Assembly: GCF_026016325.1 (NCBI RefSeq)
Contig: NZ_CP087203.1
Coordinates: forward strand, 1 to 64,000
Reading direction: 5' to 3'
From: Pseudomonas sp. B21-056
Lineage (GTDB): Bacteria; Pseudomonadota; Gammaproteobacteria; Pseudomonadales; Pseudomonadaceae
DNA: 64,000 nt
The notes beneath the pieces are model-generated. The model had not been told where the DNA came from. It did no database searches and worked only from the letters and a program-made list of their open reading frames with translations. A program made the translations under genes and the position numbers. Shown here in pieces: positions 56,395 through 64,000 of this stretch. Numbering within the stretch: the first letter of the stretch is position 1; the number at the start of each line of letters is the position of its first letter.

Positions 56395-56530
56395 CTTGTG
56401 GCGAGGGGATTTATCCCCGCTGGGCTGCGAAGCGGCCCTTAAACCTGGCGCCTGGGTGTGCCTGACTGATCGAGTTGTCTGATTTGGGGCCGCTTCGCGA
56501 CCCAACGGGGATAAATCCCCTCGCCACAAG
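56395..56530. repeat. Inverted pair of GGCGAGGGGATTTATCCCC repeats
   Basis: CTTGTGGCGAGGGGATTTAT on the left and ATAAATCCCCTCGCCACAAG on the right, with inner GGGCTGCGAAGCGGCCC and GGGCCGCTTCGCG segments that also pair. It lies between two minus-strand genes. Confidence 0.87.
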
Positions 56531-56541
56531 AACCCAGCAGG

Positions 56542-57918
56542 TCAGGTCTTGCGGCGCAGCCGCCATACCACCAACCCCACTAGCAACAATCCCAGCAACC
56601 CACTCAGCCCCCACACCAGCTCATCGTCACTGAGCAACGGCTTCTCGATGCGCAGGTAGCCCGGGTCCTTGAGCAGCTCGCGCAAGGCCTGGTTGGCCTG
56701 TTCCAGACTCACCGCCTGCAAGCGCACGGCCGGGTTGGCGAAGCGGCCGTCTTCGTAGTCGCCCAGGGCGCCCCAGTAATAATCGGCCAGCGCACTGTTA
56801 CCTTGAACCGCCCAGGTCTGATGGGCGATGGCGGCGCGTTTGATGCGCATGAAACTGTCGGGGTCCAGCCCGTCCTTGAGCAAGGCCCTGCGCATTTCTT
56901 CGAGCGCCTGCTCGGCTTGCGGCAGGTCTTCGCGGGCCAGGTCCGCGTTCAGGCTGAAGAAGCCGACGCCGCCGAACACCTCCCGCTCCACCCACGGGCC
57001 GTAGGACAGGCCGCGGGCCAGGCGCAGCTGGCGATAGAGGGCCCAGTCCAGATAGTTCTTGAGCAGGTCGAAGGTTTCGTCGTGTTGCTGCTGCAGTACC
57101 GGCTCGGGGAACAGCCAGTGCAGTTTGGCGCCATCACCCACCAGGCTGCGGATCAGGTTGCGCTTGGTCACGGCGCTGTAGCGGATCTGTGGCAGTTCCT
57201 CATGAGCGCTGGGCTCGACCGGTTTGAGTTTGCCGTAGGTGCGCTCCAGGTAGGCCGGCAACAACCGGTCCAGATCACCGACCACGATCAGCGTCATGTT
57301 GTTCGGCGCATACCAGGCTTTGCGGACTTGCTCGAGGCGGGCGAGGGTGTGGTGCTCGACCTCGGCCCGCTCCGCGCAACGCAGGCCAAGCTCCACCGCC
57401 AACTGGTTACTGGCCTTGTGTCCCAGGTCCTGACGGTCGAGCCAGCGTTGCAGGTGGGTGTAATGCCCGCCGTCCTCCCGTTCGACCACTCGTTTGGCCG
57501 CTTCCAGGGCCTTTTCGTCGATGCGGGTACGGGTCAGCACCGCCAGCAGCAGATCGAGGATCTTGCGCTGGTTGCTCGCCGGGGCCTCGATGACAAACGT
57601 GGTGTCGGCGTTGCTGGTGAAGGCGTTCCACTCGCCGCCCAGTGCCTGCATGCGCTCTTCCAGGGCGCCTTCGCCACCTTCATCGACCCCGCTGAACAGC
57701 GCATGCTCGAGCAGGTGCGGCAGTTCCTTGTCGGCGCAGCTGAAGTCGTCCAGGCCTACGCCGACCACCAGCCGGATGGCGACATGTCCGCGTTCGTTGC
57801 CAGGCTTGAGCAGCAACTGCATACCGTTGGGCAGCGCGTAGCCTTCGACCTGGAACCGGTCGAGGGCCACCACAGGCAGCGAAGCGAACAAGAACAGAGC
57901 GAATAACAGACCACGCAT
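56542..57918 (-). CDS. M16-family metallopeptidase with C-terminal anchor
   Basis: A 458-residue periplasmic zinc peptidase of the pitrilysin family. After the signal peptide MRGLLFALFLFASLPVVA, the inverted zinc motif HXXEH is His68-Leu-Leu-Glu71-His72 in ELPHLLEHALFSG. Two M16 domains follow (about 25-220 and 225-410). A C-terminal helix (LVWGLSGLLGLLLVGLVVWR) anchors it in the inner membrane. Substrates are unknown. It lies 58 bp after the Na/Pi cotransporter gene in the same direction. The ATG at 57918 begins the signal peptide. Confidence 0.9.
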   Translation of the reverse strand: MRGLLFALFLFASLPVVALDRFQVEGYALPNGMQLLLKPGNERGHVAIRLVVGVGLDDFSCADKELPHLLEHALFSGVDEGGEGALEERMQALGGEWNAFTSNADTTFVIEAPASNQRKILDLLLAVLTRTRIDEKALEAAKRVVEREDGGHYTHLQRWLDRQDLGHKASNQLAVELGLRCAERAEVEHHTLARLEQVRKAWYAPNNMTLIVVGDLDRLLPAYLERTYGKLKPVEPSAHEELPQIRYSAVTKRNLIRSLVGDGAKLHWLFPEPVLQQQHDETFDLLKNYLDWALYRQLRLARGLSYGPWVEREVFGGVGFFSLNADLAREDLPQAEQALEEMRRALLKDGLDPDSFMRIKRAAIAHQTWAVQGNSALADYYWGALGDYEDGRFANPAVRLQAVSLEQANQALRELLKDPGYLRIEKPLLSDDELVWGLSGLLGLLLVGLVVWRLRRKT

Positions 57919-57976
57919 AAACGGCTTCCTGGCGACTGACAGTCCAATCCTACTGACTGGACAATGCGCCAGATGT

Positions 57977-59635
57977 TCAAGGCGAGTGGGTGATGTCGGA
58001 TAATTCATCCGCCGCCAGGGCACCGATTTCGGCGGTTTCCAGCACCACATAGGCGCTGCCGCAGAACAGCGAGTTAAGGCGCCGCATGTCAGCGATCAGC
58101 TCCAGGTGCAGGGAACTGGTCTCCAGGCTTTGTACGATCTTGCGCTGCAAGCGGCTGACATGGGCATGGGCCATGCGCCTTTCCTGGGCGCGAAAGCGCC
58201 GTTTCTCACGCAACAACTGGCGGGCGCTTTCCCGATCACCGCTGAGAAACACCGACAACCCCAGCCGCAGGTTGGCGATCAAGTGGCTGTGCAGCCCCGC
58301 CAGTTCTTCCAGGCCTACGTCGGAAAAGGACAAGCGTTGCGAAGTCTTCTGCTGCTGGACCTTGCGCAACATGCGTTCGATGAGGTCGCTGCCCAGCTTC
58401 AGGTTGATCGCCAGTTCGATGATCTCCGCCCACCGACGACTGTCCTGTTCGCTGAGGTCTTCGCGGGGCATCTGCGCCATGTACAGCTTGATGGTGCTGC
58501 ACAGCGCCTCGACGTCATCGCTCATGCGCCGCACTTCCTGGGTGACCGCCGTCTGCTGGCCGCGCAGCACGTCCAGCATGGCTTCGAGCATGTTTTCGAT
58601 CAGGTCGCCGATGCGCAGCGTCTCCCGGGCCGCATTCGCCAGCGCCAGGCTCGGTGTGACGAGGGCCGTGGGATCCAGGTGCCGGGGCTTGGCCGTGCCG
58701 TTGGTTTCCGGCCGGTCCGGCAGCAACCAGGCGCATAGCCTGGCCATCGGCGCGACGCTGGGCAGCAGCACCAGACAGCGCACGGAGTTGTAGAGCAGGT
58801 GAAAGCCGATGACGGTTTCCTGGGGGCTGAAATCCAGGCTGTCCAGCCAACCCACCAGAGGATCGAGCACGGGAATGATCAGCAACAATCCGATCAGCTT
58901 GTACAGCAGGCTGCCCAGCGCCACCTGGCGTCCCGCAGCGTTCTGCATGCTGGTGCTGAGGAACGCCAGCACGCCGCTGCCGATGTTGGCGCCGATCACC
59001 AGGCCGATGGCCACCGGCAGGCTGATCACGGCAGCGCCGGCCAGGGTTGCGGTCAGCAACACGGCGGCCAGGCTCGAATAGGAAATCATGGCGAACAGCG
59101 CACCGACCAACGCATCGAGCAGGATGTCGCCGGTCAGCGAGGCGAAGATCACCTTCACGCCTTGGGCCTGGGTGATGGGCGCAGCGGCTTCGACGATCAA
59201 TTGCAGCGCCAGGATGATCAGACCCAGGCCGATGCTGACCCGGCCCATCTGCCCGGCGCGGGTCTGTTTGCGCGACAGGAAGAAAATCACCCCGAGGAAT
59301 ATCAGCAACGGCGACAGCCACGACAGGTCGAGGGTCAGCACCCGGGCCATCAACGCCGTGCCGACATCGGCGCCCAGCATGGTCGCCAGGGCAGGGGTCA
59401 GCGCCATCAGGCCCTGGCCGACAAACGAGGTGACCAGCATGGCCGTGGCGTTGCTGCTCTGGACCATGGCGGTGACCATGATGCCGGCGACAAATGCCAG
59501 CCAGCGCCTGGACATGTTCTGGCCGATGACATGGCGCAGGTTGGAGCCATAGACCCGCAGGATGCCGGTACGGACGATATGCGTGCCCCAGATCAGCAGG
59601 GCCACGGCGGAGAGCAGATTCAGCAGGGTCAGCAT
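57977..59635 (-). CDS. Na/Pi cotransporter family protein
   Basis: A 552-residue NptA-type transporter. The first 300 residues contain about nine helices in two inverted repeats with the signature QSSNATAMLVTSFVGQG and its second copy GANIGSGVLAFLSTSMQN. The C-terminal 200 residues are a PhoU-like helical domain (DLIENMLEAMLDVLRGQQTA on). It should export or import phosphate with sodium. The start MLTLLNLLSAVALLIWGTHIV is the first conserved Met. Shortly upstream of the M16 peptidase gene, in one orientation. Confidence 0.92.
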   Translation of the reverse strand: MLTLLNLLSAVALLIWGTHIVRTGILRVYGSNLRHVIGQNMSRRWLAFVAGIMVTAMVQSSNATAMLVTSFVGQGLMALTPALATMLGADVGTALMARVLTLDLSWLSPLLIFLGVIFFLSRKQTRAGQMGRVSIGLGLIILALQLIVEAAAPITQAQGVKVIFASLTGDILLDALVGALFAMISYSSLAAVLLTATLAGAAVISLPVAIGLVIGANIGSGVLAFLSTSMQNAAGRQVALGSLLYKLIGLLLIIPVLDPLVGWLDSLDFSPQETVIGFHLLYNSVRCLVLLPSVAPMARLCAWLLPDRPETNGTAKPRHLDPTALVTPSLALANAARETLRIGDLIENMLEAMLDVLRGQQTAVTQEVRRMSDDVEALCSTIKLYMAQMPREDLSEQDSRRWAEIIELAINLKLGSDLIERMLRKVQQQKTSQRLSFSDVGLEELAGLHSHLIANLRLGLSVFLSGDRESARQLLREKRRFRAQERRMAHAHVSRLQRKIVQSLETSSLHLELIADMRRLNSLFCGSAYVVLETAEIGALAADELSDITHSP

Positions 59636-59805
59636 GAGAGGCCCCCTGTTAGTGTCTCAAAGAGACAAGTTGACGATGCCACATCGTTCTTCTTTGTACT
59701 TAAGCTGTAGTTGGCGAACGGTTCGGGCGCCAGCATTGCACAGCTAAAGAATTGATTGAAACAAAACTGTCATGAAAACAGATAGCCAAGGGGCACAGTG
59801 AACCC

Positions 59806-59895
59806 CTGTGGGAGCGAGCCTGCTCGCGATAGCGGTGTATCAGTCGGCGCTGCTGTGACTGAAAGGACGCTATCGCGAGCAGGCTCGCTCCCACA
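59806..59895. repeat. Inverted REP pair (GTGGGAGC type)
   Basis: CTGTGGGAGCGAGCCTGCTC then GCGATAGC on the left, GCTATCGCGAGCAGGCTCGC then TCCCACA on the right. It lies between the Na/Pi cotransporter and TerC genes. Confidence 0.87.
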
Positions 59896-59933
59896 TTGGC
59901 CCTGCGCCAAGCCACTTTCCTGCGGGCATGAAA

Positions 59934-59955
59934 AAGGGGCTCCCAAGAGCCCCTT
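59934..59955 (-). terminator. Terminator after the TerC gene
   Basis: On the minus strand, AAGGGGCTC pairs with GAGCCCCTT around TTGG, followed by a TTT run. It lies 20 bp after the TerC stop. Confidence 0.85.
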
Positions 59956-59974
59956 CGTTCATTGCTCCGTTCAG

Positions 59975-60742
59975 TTACTGACCCGGAACATCCTTGCGCA
60001 GTTTCACCGGATCCTGCTGTTTGCGCTTGCGTGCAATCGCGGTGCGCATCTTGATGTTGATCGCCTCCACCGCCAGGGAGAACGCCATGGCGAAGTAGAC
60101 GTAGCCTTTGGGTACATGCACGTCGAACGATTCGGCGATCAGCACGGTACCGACCACCAGCAGGAACGACAGCGCCAGCATCTTCAGCGACGGGTGCTTG
60201 TCGATGAACTCGCTGATGGTGCCCGAGGCCAGCATCATCACCAGTACGGCAACGATGATCGCCGCCACCATCACCGGCACATGGGAAACCATGCCGACAG
60301 CGGTGATGACCGAGTCCAGGGAGAACACGATGTCGATGATCGCGATCTGGATGATGGTGTAGAGGAAGTTGCCACCCTTGCCCGAAGGTTCATCGTCGCT
60401 TTCGTCCTCGCCTTCCAGCGCGTGGTACATCTCCTGGGAGCTTTTCCACAGCAGGAACAGGCCACCGAAGAACAGGATCAGGTCGCGACCGGAGATGCCC
60501 TGGCCGAACACTTCGAACAAATCGGCGGTCAGGCGCATGACCCAGGTGATGGACAACAGCAACAGGATCCGCGTGATCATGGCCAGGGCCAGACCGAAGA
60601 TCCGGGTACGTGCCTGCATGTGCTTGGGCATGCGGCTGACCAGGATCGAGATCATGATGATGTTATCGATGCCCAGGACGATTTCCAGGGCGGTCAGGGT
60701 AAAGAAGGCAACCCAGATTTCCGGGTTGGTCAGCCATTCCAT
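59975..60742 (-). CDS. TerC-family integral membrane protein
   Basis: A 255-residue inner-membrane protein with seven helices. The acidic signatures are ALEIVLGIDNIIMISIL near residues 20-36 and IIDIVFSLDSVITAVGM around 130, the twin metal-binding blocks of TerC. Family members export manganese or confer tellurite resistance; the role here is unknown. No ter operon partner is nearby. The next gene upstream is the citrate symporter, 76 bp away. Confidence 0.9.
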   Translation of the reverse strand: MEWLTNPEIWVAFFTLTALEIVLGIDNIIMISILVSRMPKHMQARTRIFGLALAMITRILLLLSITWVMRLTADLFEVFGQGISGRDLILFFGGLFLLWKSSQEMYHALEGEDESDDEPSGKGGNFLYTIIQIAIIDIVFSLDSVITAVGMVSHVPVMVAAIIVAVLVMMLASGTISEFIDKHPSLKMLALSFLLVVGTVLIAESFDVHVPKGYVYFAMAFSLAVEAINIKMRTAIARKRKQQDPVKLRKDVPGQ

Positions 60743-60818
60743 GTGAGTTCCTTTGAACGAGTGTTAGGCCGCGCCGCGCTTCGGGTTGACCAAAGCGGCG
60801 ACGCAGCGGGTATTGCTT

Positions 60819-62126
60819 TTATAGAGTGCTGAACAGCGGAAAGATCCCCATCAGCAAGGCGGCGACCATTATGCACAGGCAAACCAGCACTGCCCACTTC
60901 AGGGTGAAACGCTGGTGATCGCCGAACTCGATCCCGGCCAGGGCCACCAGCAGGTAAGTGGACGGAACCAGCGGGCTCAACAGGTGGACGGGCTGGCCGA
61001 CGATCGAGGCACGGGCCATTTCCACGGCGGTGATGCCGTAATGGCTGGCGGCTTCGGCGAGAACCGGTAACACCCCGTAATAAAATGCGTCGTTAGACAT
61101 GAAGAACGTGAACGGCATGCTCGCCAGCGCGGTAATCACCGCCAGGTACGGGCCGAGGAAGTCCGGGATCACCGCCAGCAGGCTCTTGGACATGGCATCG
61201 ACCATGCCGGTACCGGACAGGATGCCGGTGAAGATACCCGCCGCGAAAATCAGCCCGACCACCGCCAGTACGCTGCCGGCATGCGCCGCAACGCGGTCTT
61301 TCTGCTGTTGCAGGCACGGATAGTTGACGATCATCGCGATACTGAAGGCCACCATGAACAGCACCGGCAGCGGCAACAGGCCGGCGATCAGGGTGCACAT
61401 CAGGGCCAGGGTCAAGGCGCCATTGAACCAGATCAGCTTCGGACGACGGGCGTCGGGGAACTGCGACACGCTGATTTCACTGTGGTCGATTTCGTCATGG
61501 GCCAGGTGCAATTCACCGAGGCGCGCACGCTCGCGTTTGCCGTACATGTAGGCAATCGCCAGGATCGCCACCACACCGAAGGCCATCGCCGGAATCATCG
61601 GCACGAAGATGTCGGACGGATCCACATGCAGCGCACTGGCCGCACGGGCCGTCGGGCCGCCCCAAGGGGTCATGTTCATCACGCCACCGGCGAGGATGAT
61701 CAGGCCGGCCATGATCCGCGGGCTCATGCCGATGCGGCTGTACAGCGGCAGCATCGCGGCCACGCAGATCATGTAAGTGGTCGCGCCGTCACCATCGAGG
61801 GAAACGACGAGCGCCAGAACGGCGGTACCGACCGAAACTTTCAGCGGGTCGCCCTTGACCAGCTTGAGGATCTTGCGCACGGCCGGGTCGAACAGGCCGG
61901 AGTCGATCATCAGGGCAAAATAGAGAATCGCGAACATCAGCATCACCCCGGTCGGGGCGAGCTTGGTGATGCCTTCGAGCATCATCGGGCCGATCTTCGG
62001 CGCAAAGCCACCGAACAGGGCGAACAGGATCGGGATGATGATCAGGGCGATCAGCGCGGACAGGCGCTTGGTCATGATCAGGAACATGAACGTGATGACC
62101 ATGGCGAAGCCAAGGAAAGTCAGCAT
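60819..62126 (-). CDS. CitMHS-family citrate/metal symporter
   Basis: A 435-residue inner-membrane transporter with about 12 helices. The N-terminal MLTFLGFAMVITFMFLIMTK, the block SLDGDGATTYMICVAAMLPLY and the C-terminal YYGVLPVLAEAASHYGI with SPLVPSTYLLVALAGIEFGDH are typical of CitMHS. These carriers import citrate complexed with Mg or Ca. In other pseudomonads the citrate carrier PA5476 occupies a similar region. The 5' region has an A-rich AANAAN motif on the mRNA strand (62256-62266) typical of Hfq/Crc repression of carbon genes. Confidence 0.92.
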   Translation of the reverse strand: MLTFLGFAMVITFMFLIMTKRLSALIALIIIPILFALFGGFAPKIGPMMLEGITKLAPTGVMLMFAILYFALMIDSGLFDPAVRKILKLVKGDPLKVSVGTAVLALVVSLDGDGATTYMICVAAMLPLYSRIGMSPRIMAGLIILAGGVMNMTPWGGPTARAASALHVDPSDIFVPMIPAMAFGVVAILAIAYMYGKRERARLGELHLAHDEIDHSEISVSQFPDARRPKLIWFNGALTLALMCTLIAGLLPLPVLFMVAFSIAMIVNYPCLQQQKDRVAAHAGSVLAVVGLIFAAGIFTGILSGTGMVDAMSKSLLAVIPDFLGPYLAVITALASMPFTFFMSNDAFYYGVLPVLAEAASHYGITAVEMARASIVGQPVHLLSPLVPSTYLLVALAGIEFGDHQRFTLKWAVLVCLCIMVAALLMGIFPLFSTL

Positions 62127-62255
62127 GGGAAATACTCCAGGCGTGGCGCGGCGGGGTTAAGGCGAACCGGACGGGTCAGCGCAGAACGCGGGGCACGGGG
62201 CGGACGGATGGAGTAGGTGCAGCGGGACGGGTAGCAGCGGACATCAGGATCACCA

Positions 62256-62266
62256 TTGTTGTTGTT
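62256..62266 (-). promoter_or_regulatory. Candidate Crc/Hfq (CA) motif upstream of the citrate symporter
   Basis: On the minus strand it reads AACAACAACAA, matching the AANAANAA catabolite-activity motif. It is 130 nt upstream of the symporter start, so it would act in the 5' leader if transcription begins further up. It also falls in codons 4-7 of a 33-codon upstream ORF (62277-62176, minus). Confidence 0.45.
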
Positions 62267-62413
62267 AAAAGGGCCATACGGTTCGTGGAAATCCGTTTCT
62301 GGCCACCGGTCTCTGCCGGTAGTGAGGCGATCCTAATCCCGCAAGCTTTCAGCCAGCTTTCGCAGGACAACCGGATGTCATGTCACCGATATTCTTATGT
62401 GGCGAGGGGATAA

Positions 62414-62511
62414 CCGTGGCGAGGGAGCTTGCTCCCGCTGGGCTGCGAAGCGGCCCCAACAAAAGCGAGGGCCGCTTCGCGCCCCAGCGGGAGCAAGCTC
62501 CCTCGCCACGG
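62414..62511. repeat. Inverted repeat pair (GGGAGCTTGCTCCC type)
   Basis: CCGTGGCGAGGGAGCTTGCT then CCCGCTGG on the left; CCAGCGGGAGCAAGCTCCCT then CGCCACGG on the right. A shorter partial copy (TGTGGCGAGGGGATAA, 62399-62412) precedes it. Confidence 0.85.
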
Positions 62512-62513
62512 TG

Positions 62514-62840
62514 TCAAAACACCGAAAGATCCAACGGCCGCATCGCCCCCATCCAGATCGCATGGTCGGTGTGGTCCGTCAGCTCATCGCCGGTGTTCGG
62601 GTGCAGAAAGATCACCAGCCCGTTGCGATAGAGCGCCAGCCACGGCAGCACCACTCCGATGTACTGCGGATCGAACGACAGCTGACAGCTCCAGTCCGGA
62701 TGGGGGCCGACCGGGCGTTCGTGGACGCGGCCCATTTTCAGCGGGAACAGACGCGACGCTTCCTCACACAAGGCCCGCGCCTGATCGAGGGTGCTGGCGT
62801 CGAAGTAAACATGGGCGTGGTAGCCCTTGATCCGTTGCAT
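62514..62840 (-). CDS. DOPA 4,5-dioxygenase family protein
   Basis: A 108-residue cytosolic protein with the family start IKGYHAHVYFDASTLDQARALCEEA and the block PHPDWSCQLSFDPQYIGVVLPWLAL followed by GLVIFLHPNTGDELTDHTDHAIWMG. His residues of YHAHVYF and HPNTGDELTDHTDH would bind the metal. The bacterial members are uncharacterised; a ring-cleaving role on a catechol is only inferred. AAGGAG lies six bases before the ATG at 62840. It lies between two repeats-rich spacers and stands alone. Confidence 0.85.
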   Translation of the reverse strand: MQRIKGYHAHVYFDASTLDQARALCEEASRLFPLKMGRVHERPVGPHPDWSCQLSFDPQYIGVVLPWLALYRNGLVIFLHPNTGDELTDHTDHAIWMGAMRPLDLSVF

Positions 62841-62912
62841 GGTCACTCCTTGCGAACCCTCGCCGTTTGTCGCAGGTCAGAGGCTTATACGCGGTAAAAA
62901 AGGGAAACAGCC

Positions 62913-63572
62913 ATGAAGAACGCCGAAACCCCGGTCATCAAAGTGGTGCTCTATGGTGCCATGAGCAGCCTCGGCAGTGCGTTGATGGCTGAAATGCTGC
63001 GGCGCCAGCATGAAGTCATCGCCATTCTCGATGATCTCACGGCCCTGGCGCCGCGTCCGGGCCTGCGGACCAAGACGGGGGATCTCTATGACCCCGAGCG
63101 GGTCAAGCAAAGCGTCGCCGGCGCCGATGCGGTGGTCTGTCTGCTGAATGCGCCGGGGCTGCCGATGAACAGCGAACAAGTGGAGCGCACGCTGATTCCG
63201 GGGCCGGTGGAACAGGTGTTGGCGGTGGATGCGCTGATCGCCGGCATGCAGGCGGTGAACATTCCCCGAGTGTTTCTGGTGGGGGATTTCGCCGTGCTCG
63301 ACGAAGAAGAGGGCGAAGACGATTTGCAGCGTCACGCCGCCGAGGAAATCCTCGATGCCCTGCGCAACAGCACACTGCAATGGACCCTCGTCAATTCGCC
63401 TTATGCTGCCGCCGGGTTGAGTATCGAGCATTTCACCCAGGTCAGTACCAGCCTGGAACCCGGCATGGCCGAGTCCCTGGAACGGCTCAATCGGGTCGCC
63501 GTTGGTATTGCCGATGAGCTGCGCTTGAACCTGCATGTGGGCCAGCATGTCAGCTTCGTAGCCGCTACCTGA
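62913..63572 (+). CDS. NmrA-like NAD(P)-binding protein
   Basis: A 219-residue single-domain Rossmann protein: VIKVVLYGAMSSLGSALMAEML has a glycine loop GAMSSLG, followed by GDLYDPERVKQSVAGADAVVCLLNAP and RVFLVGDFAVLDEEEGED. It belongs to the atypical SDR/NmrA-like group and is thus related in fold, not closely in sequence, to the gene at 6504-7142. Substrate unknown. It diverges from the DOPA-dioxygenase-like gene across 72 bp; AAAAAAGGGAAAC lies just before the ATG. Confidence 0.85.
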   Translation: MKNAETPVIKVVLYGAMSSLGSALMAEMLRRQHEVIAILDDLTALAPRPGLRTKTGDLYDPERVKQSVAGADAVVCLLNAPGLPMNSEQVERTLIPGPVEQVLAVDALIAGMQAVNIPRVFLVGDFAVLDEEEGEDDLQRHAAEEILDALRNSTLQWTLVNSPYAAAGLSIEHFTQVSTSLEPGMAESLERLNRVAVGIADELRLNLHVGQHVSFVAAT

Positions 63573-63605
63573 CGACCGCACAAAACCTGTGGTGAGGATC
63601 GCTGT

Positions 63606-63699
63606 TGTGGCGAGGGGATTTATCCCCGCTGGGGCGCGAAGTGGCCCCAAAAAAGCAGGGCCGCTTCGCGCCCCAGCGGGGATAAATCCCCTCGCCACA
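63606..63699. repeat. Inverted pair of GGCGAGGGGATTTATCCCC repeats
   Basis: TGTGGCGAGGGGATTTATCC then CCGCTGGGG on the left and CCCCAGCGGGGATAAATCCC then CTCGCCACA on the right. It lies between the NmrA-like and LysR genes, which converge. Confidence 0.87.
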
Positions 63700-63741
63700 G
63701 GGTTTTTCTTTGATCATGAAAAGTACCTTCCCCCGCAAATC

Positions 63742-64000
63742 TCAAACAGCAATGGATGGCAACGGCAACCCAGTGAGCGACTCCCCGCTGTTGGCCTGCT
63801 CCTCCATCAGCCAATCCACAAACTGCCTGATCAACGCCCCACGCCGTTTACGCTGGGGCAAGACTACGTAATACCCCAGGCGCGACAGCACCGTCTCGGC
63901 AATCGGACGGCACAGCAGGCCCTGGGCCAACAAGTTATCCACAAGGTGGCGCCAGCCAATGGCGACACCCTGGCCGCCAATCGCCGCCTGGATGAGCAAA
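63742..64000 (-). CDS. LysR-family regulator, 3' part only
   Basis: The window ends inside this gene. The visible 86 codons encode the end of a LysR effector domain: LIQAAIGGQGVAIGWRHLVDN and LLAQGLLCRPIAETVLSRLG, then YYVVLPQRKRRGALIRQFVDWL, a pattern common to the GcvA-like subgroup. The DNA-binding part and start are outside. A DnaA-box 9-mer (63935-63943) lies in this part. Confidence 0.85.
   Translation of the reverse strand, partial: LLIQAAIGGQGVAIGWRHLVDNLLAQGLLCRPIAETVLSRLGYYVVLPQRKRRGALIRQFVDWLMEEQANSGESLTGLPLPSIAV
63935..63943 (+). promoter_or_regulatory. Perfect DnaA box in the LysR 3' part
   Basis: TTATCCACA within the partial LysR gene. It stands far from the 13-20 kb group. 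Confidence 0.4.

Overview
This window is the origin-proximal part of a Pseudomonas chromosome, most likely of the P. fluorescens group. It opens exactly on the dnaA start codon, so oriC and rpmH lie just upstream and outside. The evidence is the dnaA-dnaN-recF-gyrB order, high-GC codon use, a full set of Pseudomonas neighbourhoods (acyltransferase/gmhB/glyS/glyQ/tag/htrB, znu/zur, polA-ersA-engB, kinB/algB), Pseudomonas-only families such as DUF6124, and many Pseudomonas-type intergenic palindromes.

Layout. 1-6.3 kb: replication genes, ended by a perfect 20-bp terminator stem. 6.3-14.9 kb: accessory material between gyrB and its usual neighbour. It holds an AT-rich NAD(P)-binding protein/LysR divergent pair, a small monooxygenase-fold gene, a decayed stretch, a GABA-type permease, an IS4-family element inserted in an intergenic palindrome, and a two-component pair whose kinase appears to have lost a CHASE2 sensor. 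15-21 kb: lipid and LPS acyltransferases, gmhB, glycyl-tRNA synthetase and tag. 21-25.5 kb: a second accessory patch, with a DUF6124 gene behind a long folded leader, an SDR, a tiny ORF, a diguanylate cyclase and an LprI-like protein. The DUF6124 gene and the tiny ORF sit behind two copies of one ~80-bp promoter element.

25.6-34.4 kb: methionine ABC importer, HPII-type catalase, and the zinc regulon (zur-znuCB divergent from znuA). 34.6-42.6 kb: thrB, a DUF2782 gene, polA, the sRNA ErsA with an AlgU-like promoter, engB, cytochromes c5 and c4, dsbA and an endonuclease/phosphatase-fold protein. 42.6-51.8 kb: envelope and c-di-GMP genes (a dgcH-like GGDEF protein, an AmpDh2-like amidase, a CSS/EAL phosphodiesterase, kinB/algB) and a divergent small envelope operon (TM protein, DUF1328, Ivy-like) behind a candidate sigma-54 promoter. 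52.5-64 kb: gltP, a nucleoside-gate protein, DUF5924, an M16 peptidase, a Na/Pi cotransporter, TerC, a citrate symporter, a DOPA-dioxygenase-like gene, an NmrA-like gene and the 3' end of a LysR gene cut by the window edge.

Points most worth checking: the duplicated promoter element and switch-like leader at 21.4-23.4 kb; substitutions at two of the four metal-binding positions of the PolA proofreading domain; the sigma-54 site facing algB; six perfect DnaA boxes, four of them within 2.5 kb; the kinase that seems to have lost CHASE2; and the IS landing in an intergenic palindrome. Functions are inferred from residues and gene order. No database search was possible.
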